NCBI GenBank assembly: GCA_035772405.1
Contig: JAYKKM010000001.1
Span: forward strand, 186,001 to 250,000
Length of the DNA stretch: 64,000 bases
DNA from: Chrysogorgia sp. JL179-B06
Taxonomy: Eukaryota; Cnidaria; Anthozoa; Scleralcyonacea; Chrysogorgiidae
Direction: 5' to 3'
Below, in pieces: positions 59,601 to 64,000 of the stretch. A program made the translations under genes and the position numbers. Below the pieces are notes generated by a model. The model saw only the letters and a list, made by a program, of their open reading frames with translations. It made no database searches and had not been told where the DNA came from. The stretch's first letter is position 1; each line of letters begins with the position of its first letter.

Positions 59601-62600
59601 TAATCTTTTATTACTTAGTTTCGTCATACCGTTCGAAAGCCAGTGAAATGCTCTATCCGAATCAGAAGAATTTTTAAAATGTCACCTCTTGCCAGTAAGA
59701 AAAATTTTACCAGGCCCCCAAAATCGAAAAATCGTTGACCACGCCCCCAATTTTCGTCCAAACCGGACGTGTGTCATACGGTTGGAAAGCCAGTGACGTG
59801 CTCTATCAGATCCAATCAAAATTTTTAAATTTTCCGTGGGGAAAGTGCCCGAATTTATTCGAACCCTAACTTTAACTCTAAACTTTACTCTAAACCTCCT
59901 CCACTCCACAATTTTCATCCAAACCGGACGTGCGTCATACCGTTGGAAAGCCAGTGAAGTGCTCTATCCGAATCAGAAGAAATTTTGAAATGTCACCTGT
60001 TGCCAGTGAGAAAATTTTTACCAGGCCCCCAAAATCGAATAAACGTTGACCACGCCCCCAATTTACATCCAAACCGGACGTACATCATACCGTTGGAAAG
60101 CCAGTGAAGTGCGCTATCCGAATCAGAAGAAATTTCGAAATGTCACCTCTTGCCAGTAAGAAAATTTTTCCCAGGCCCCCAAAATCGAAAAATCGTTGAC
60201 CACGTCCCCAATTTACATCCAAACCGGACGTGCGTCATACCGTTGGAAAGCCAGTGAAGTGCTCTATCTGATCCAATCAAAACTTTTAAATTTTCCGTGG
60301 GGAAAGTGCCCGAATTTATTCGAACCCTAACTTTAACTCTAAACTTTACTCTAAACCTCGTCCACTCCACAATTTTCATCCAAACCGGACGTGCGTCATA
60401 CCGTTGGAAAACCAGTGAAGCGCTCTATCCGAATCAGAAGAAATTTCGAAATGTCACCTCTTGCCAGTAAGAAAATTTTCACCAGGCCCCCAAAATCGAA
60501 AAATCGTTGACCACGCCCCCAATTTTCATTCAAACTGGACGTGCGTCATACCGTTGCAAAACCAGTGCAGTGCTCTATCCGAATCAGAAGAAATTTCGAA
60601 ATGTCACCTCTTGCCAGTAAGAAAATTTTTCCCAGGCCCCCAAAATCAAAAAATTGTTGACCACGCCCCCAATTTTTATCCAAACCGGACGTGCGTCATA
60701 CCGTTGGAAATCCAGTGAAGTGCTCTATCCGCATCAGAAGAAATTTCGAAATGTCACCTCTTGCCAGTAAGAAAATTTTTACCAGGCCCCCAAAATCGAA
60801 AAATCGTTGACCACGCCCCCAATTTTCATCCAAACCGGACGTGCGTCATACCGTTGGAAAGCCAGTGAAGTGCTCTATCCGAATCAGAAGAAATTTCGAA
60901 ATGTCACCTCTTGCCAGTAAGAAAATTTTTCCCAGGCCCCCAAAATCGAAAAATCGTTGACCACGCCCCCAATTTACATCCAAACCGGACGTGCGTCATA
61001 CCGTTGGAAAGCCAGTGAAGTGCTCTATCTGATCCAATCAAAATTTTTAAATTTTCCGTGGGGAAAGTGCCCGAATTTATTCGAACCCTAACTTTAACTC
61101 TAAACTTTACTCTAAACCTCCTCCACTCCATAATTTTCATCCAAACCGGACGTGCGTCATACCGTTGGAAAACCAGTGAAGCGCTCTATCCGAATCAGAA
61201 GAAATTTCGAAATGTCACCTCTTGCCAGTAAGAAAATTTTCACCAGGCCCCCAAAATCGAAAATCGTTGACCACGCCCCCAATTTTCATTCAAACTGGAC
61301 GTGCGTCATACCGTTGCAAAACCAGTGCAGCGCTCTATCCGAATCAGAAGAAATTTCGAAATGTCACCTCTTGCCAGTAAGAAAATTTTCACCAGGCCCC
61401 CAAAATCGAAAAATCGTTGACCACGCCCCCAATTTTCATTCAAACTGGACGTGCGTCATACCGTTGCAAAACCAGTGCAGCGCTCTATCCGAATCAGAAG
61501 AAATTTCGAAATGTCACCTCTTGCCAGTAAGAAAATTTTTCCCAGGCCCCCAAAATCGAAAAATTGTTGACCACGCCCCCAATTTTTATCCAAACCGGAC
61601 GTGCGTCATACCGTTGGAAAGCCAGTGAAGTGCTCTATCCGCATCAGAAGAAATTTCGAAATGTCACCTCTTGCCAGTAAGAAAATTTTTACCAGGCCCC
61701 CAAAATCGAAAAATCGTTGACCACTCCCCCAATTTTCATTCAAACCGGACGTGCGTCATACCGTTGGAAAACCAGTGCAGTGCTCTATCCGAATCAGAAG
61801 AAATTTCGAAATGTCACCTCTTGCCAGTAAGAAAATTTTTCCCAGGCCCCCAAAATCGAAAAATCGTTGACCACGCCCCCAATTTACATCCAAACCGGAC
61901 GTGCGTCATACCGTTGGAAAGCCAGTGAAGTGCTCTATCTGATCCAATCAAAATTTTTAAATTTTCCGTGGGGAAAGTGCCCGAATTTATTCGAACCCTA
62001 ACTTTAACTCTAAACTTTACTCTAAACCTCCTCCACTCCACAATTTTCATCCAAACCGGACGTGCGTCATACCGTTGGAAAACCAGTGAAGCGCTCTATC
62101 CGAATCAGAAGAAATTTCGAAATGTCACCTCTTGCCAGTAAGAAAATTTTCACCAGGCCCCCAAAATCGAAAAATCGTTGACCACGCCCCCAATTTTCAT
62201 TCAAACTGGACGTGCGTCATACCGTTGGAAAGCCAGTGAAGTGCTCTATCTGATCCAATCAAAATTTTTAAATTTTCCGTGGGGAAAGTGCTCGAATTTA
62301 TTCGAACCCTAACTTTAACTCTAAACTTTACTCTAAACCTCCTCCACTCCACAATTTTCATCCAAACCGGACGTGCGTCATACCGTTGGAAAACCAGTGA
62401 AGCTCTCTATCCGAATCAGAAGAAATTTCGAAATGTCACCTCTTGCCAGTAAGAAAATTTTCACCAGGCCCCCAAAATCGAAAAATCGTTGACCACGCCC
62501 CCAATTTTCATTCAAACTGGACGTGCGTCATACCGTTGCAAAACCAGTGCAGTGCTCTATCCGAATCAGAAGAAATTTCGAAATGTCACCTCTTGCCAGT

Positions 62601-64000
62601 AAGAAAATTTTTCCCAGGCCCCCAAAATCGAAAAATTGTTGACCACGCCCCCAATTTTCATCCAAACCGGACGTGCGTCACACCGTTGAAAAGCCAGTGA
62701 AGTGCTCTATCCGCATCAGAAGAAATTTCGAAATGTCACCTCTTGCCAGTAAGAAAATTTTTACCAGGCCCCCAAAATCGAAAAATCGTTGACCACGCCC
62801 CCAATTTTCATTCAAACCGGACGTGCGTCATACCGTTGGAAAACCAGTGCAGTGCTCTATCCGAATCAGAAGAAATTTCGAAATGTCACCTCTTGCCAGT
62901 AAGAAAATTTTTCCCAGGCCCCCAAAATCGAAAAATTGTTGACCACGCCCCCAATTTTTATCCAAACCGGACGTGCGTCATACCGTTGGAAAGCCAGTGA
63001 AGTGTTCTATCCAAATCAGCAGAAATTTTGAAATGTCACCTCTTGCCAGTAAGAAAACTTTTTCCCAGGCCCCCAAAATCGAAAAATCCTTGACCACGAC
63101 CCCAATTTTCATCCAAACCGGACGTGCGTCATACCGTTGGAAAGCCAGTGAAGTGCTCTATCCGAATCAGAAGAAATTTCGAAATGTCACCTCTTGCCAG
63201 TAAGAAAATTTTTCCCAAGCCCCCAAAATCGAAAAATCGTTGACCACGCCCCCAATTTACATCCAAACCGGACGTGTGTCATACCGTTGGAAAGCCAGTG
63301 AAGTGCTCTATCTGATCCAATCAAAATTTTTAAATTTTCCGTGGGGAAAGTGCCCGAATTTATTCGAACCCTAACTTTAACTCTAAACTTTACTCTAAAC
63401 CTCCTCCACTCCACAATTTTCATCCAAACCGGACGTGCGTCATACCGTTGGAAAACCAGTGAAGCGCTCTATCCGAATCAGAAGAAATTTCGAAATGTCA
63501 CCTCTTGCCAGTAAGAAAATTTTTCCCAGGCCCCCAAAATCGAAAAATCGTTGACCACGCCCCCAATTTTCATCCAAACCGGACGTGCGTCTTACCGTTG
63601 GAAAGCCAGTGAAGTGCTCTATCCGCATCAGAAGAAATTTCGAAATGTCACCTCTTGCCAGTAAGAACATTTTTACCAGGCCCCCAAAATCGAAAAATCG
63701 TTGACCACGCCCCCAATTTTCATTCAAACCGGACGTGCGTCATACCGTTGGAAAACCAGTGCAGTGCTCTATCCGAATCAGAAGAAATTTCGAAATGTCA
63801 CCTCTTGCCAGTAAGAAAATTTTTCCCAGGCCCCCAAAATCGAAAAATTGTTGACCACGCCCCCAATTTTCATCCAAACCGGACGTGCGTCATACCGTTG
63901 GAAAGCCAGTGAAGTGTTCTATCCAAATCAGCAGAAATTTTGAAATGTCACCTCTTGCCAGTAAGAAAATTTTTCCCAAGCCCCCAAAATCGAAAAATCC
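59600..64000 (+). repeat. Satellite array A, about 150-bp units with alternating spacers, runs off the window
   Basis: Core CATCCAAACCGGACGTGCGT-CATACCGTTGGAAAGCCAGT-GAAGTGCTCTATC is repeated roughly 30 times. Two spacer types follow. Type 1 (CAGAAGAAATTTCGAAATGT, CACCTCTTGCCAGTAAGAAA, CCCCCAAAATCGAAAAATCG) is common. Type 2 (TGATCCAATCAAAATTTTTA, GTGGGGAAAGTGCCCGAATT, CCCTAACTTTAACTCTAAAC) occurs near 59806, 60268, 61029, 61938, 62251 and 63316. Small variants (CATTCAAACTGGACG, TTGCAAAACCAGTGCAG) recur in blocks, showing higher-order amplification. Open frames across it are by-products of the period being divisible by three. Confidence 0.95.

Noticed and set aside
59600..64000. Regularly spaced repeats that could be mistaken for a CRISPR array, and many 78-95-codon frames
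   Set aside because: The spacers are themselves repeated and the units are contiguous satellite of about 150 bp; the frames follow from a period divisible by three. The context is animal DNA.

Overview
This is animal nuclear DNA, most likely from a marine invertebrate. A cnidarian such as a sea anemone or coral fits best, judged from the mix of mobile element families; the species cannot be read from the sequence. There is no operon-type cellular DNA, no rRNA and no complete host gene. Almost everything recognisable is transposon, virus-like element or satellite, often nested.

Layout. 1-2140: decayed tyrosine-recombinase (YR) retrotransposon. 3179-12809 (minus): nearly full-length Ngaro-type YR retrotransposon with split direct repeats A1-ORFs-B1-A2-B2; its recombinase gene is cut by a complete two-gene Harbinger transposon (4637-8825, 35-bp TIRs, 3-bp target duplication). 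12824-14158: non-coding inverted-repeat element filled with the palindrome CGTTCGAACG. 15823-18509: element with about 730-bp inverted ends. 19868-26539: hAT-like element (16-bp TIR, perfect 8-bp target duplication) carrying a spliced OTU-like gene and invaded by a two-ORF CR1/L2-group retrotransposon.

27179-49166 is the centrepiece: a 22-kb Maverick/Polinton (adintovirus-like) element inserted in a satellite array of about 310-360-bp units. It has 1.13-kb inverted repeats and a 6-bp target duplication with one mismatch. Minus-strand genes read towards the left end: protein-primed DNA polymerase B, a zinc-ribbon protein and a set of small membrane proteins. A divergent promoter region (33544-33675) separates them from a plus-strand pair, an unknown protein and a type II thymidine kinase. 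Then come minus-strand genes: a Bro-N/VRR-NUC-like/zinc-finger fusion, small proteins, a fibre-like protein and a large membrane-anchored protein. The rightward block holds a penton-like minor capsid protein, DDE integrase with chromodomain, two tandem paralogous membrane proteins, major capsid protein, A32-type packaging ATPase and a myristoylation-motif protein. The set covers replication (PolB, TK), integration (INT), capsid building (MCP, penton-like) and genome packaging (ATPase). An L2-like retrotransposon has split the MCP gene, so this copy cannot make an intact major capsid protein; another gene shows a frameshift.

49167-55250: the satellite array continues, interrupted by a decayed CR1/L2-group retrotransposon (51477-54511). 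55250-57000: short tandem repeats, a 22-bp perfect hairpin and a satellite array. 58146-58843: broken integrase-core gene. 59600-64000: about 150-bp satellite that is the reverse-complement relative of the one at 55.8-57.0 kb and runs off the window.

The likeliest place for an undescribed system is the Polinton cargo: thymidine kinase, the Bro-N/nuclease/zinc-finger fusion, the fibre-like gene, the duplicated membrane gene and the palindromic element termini.
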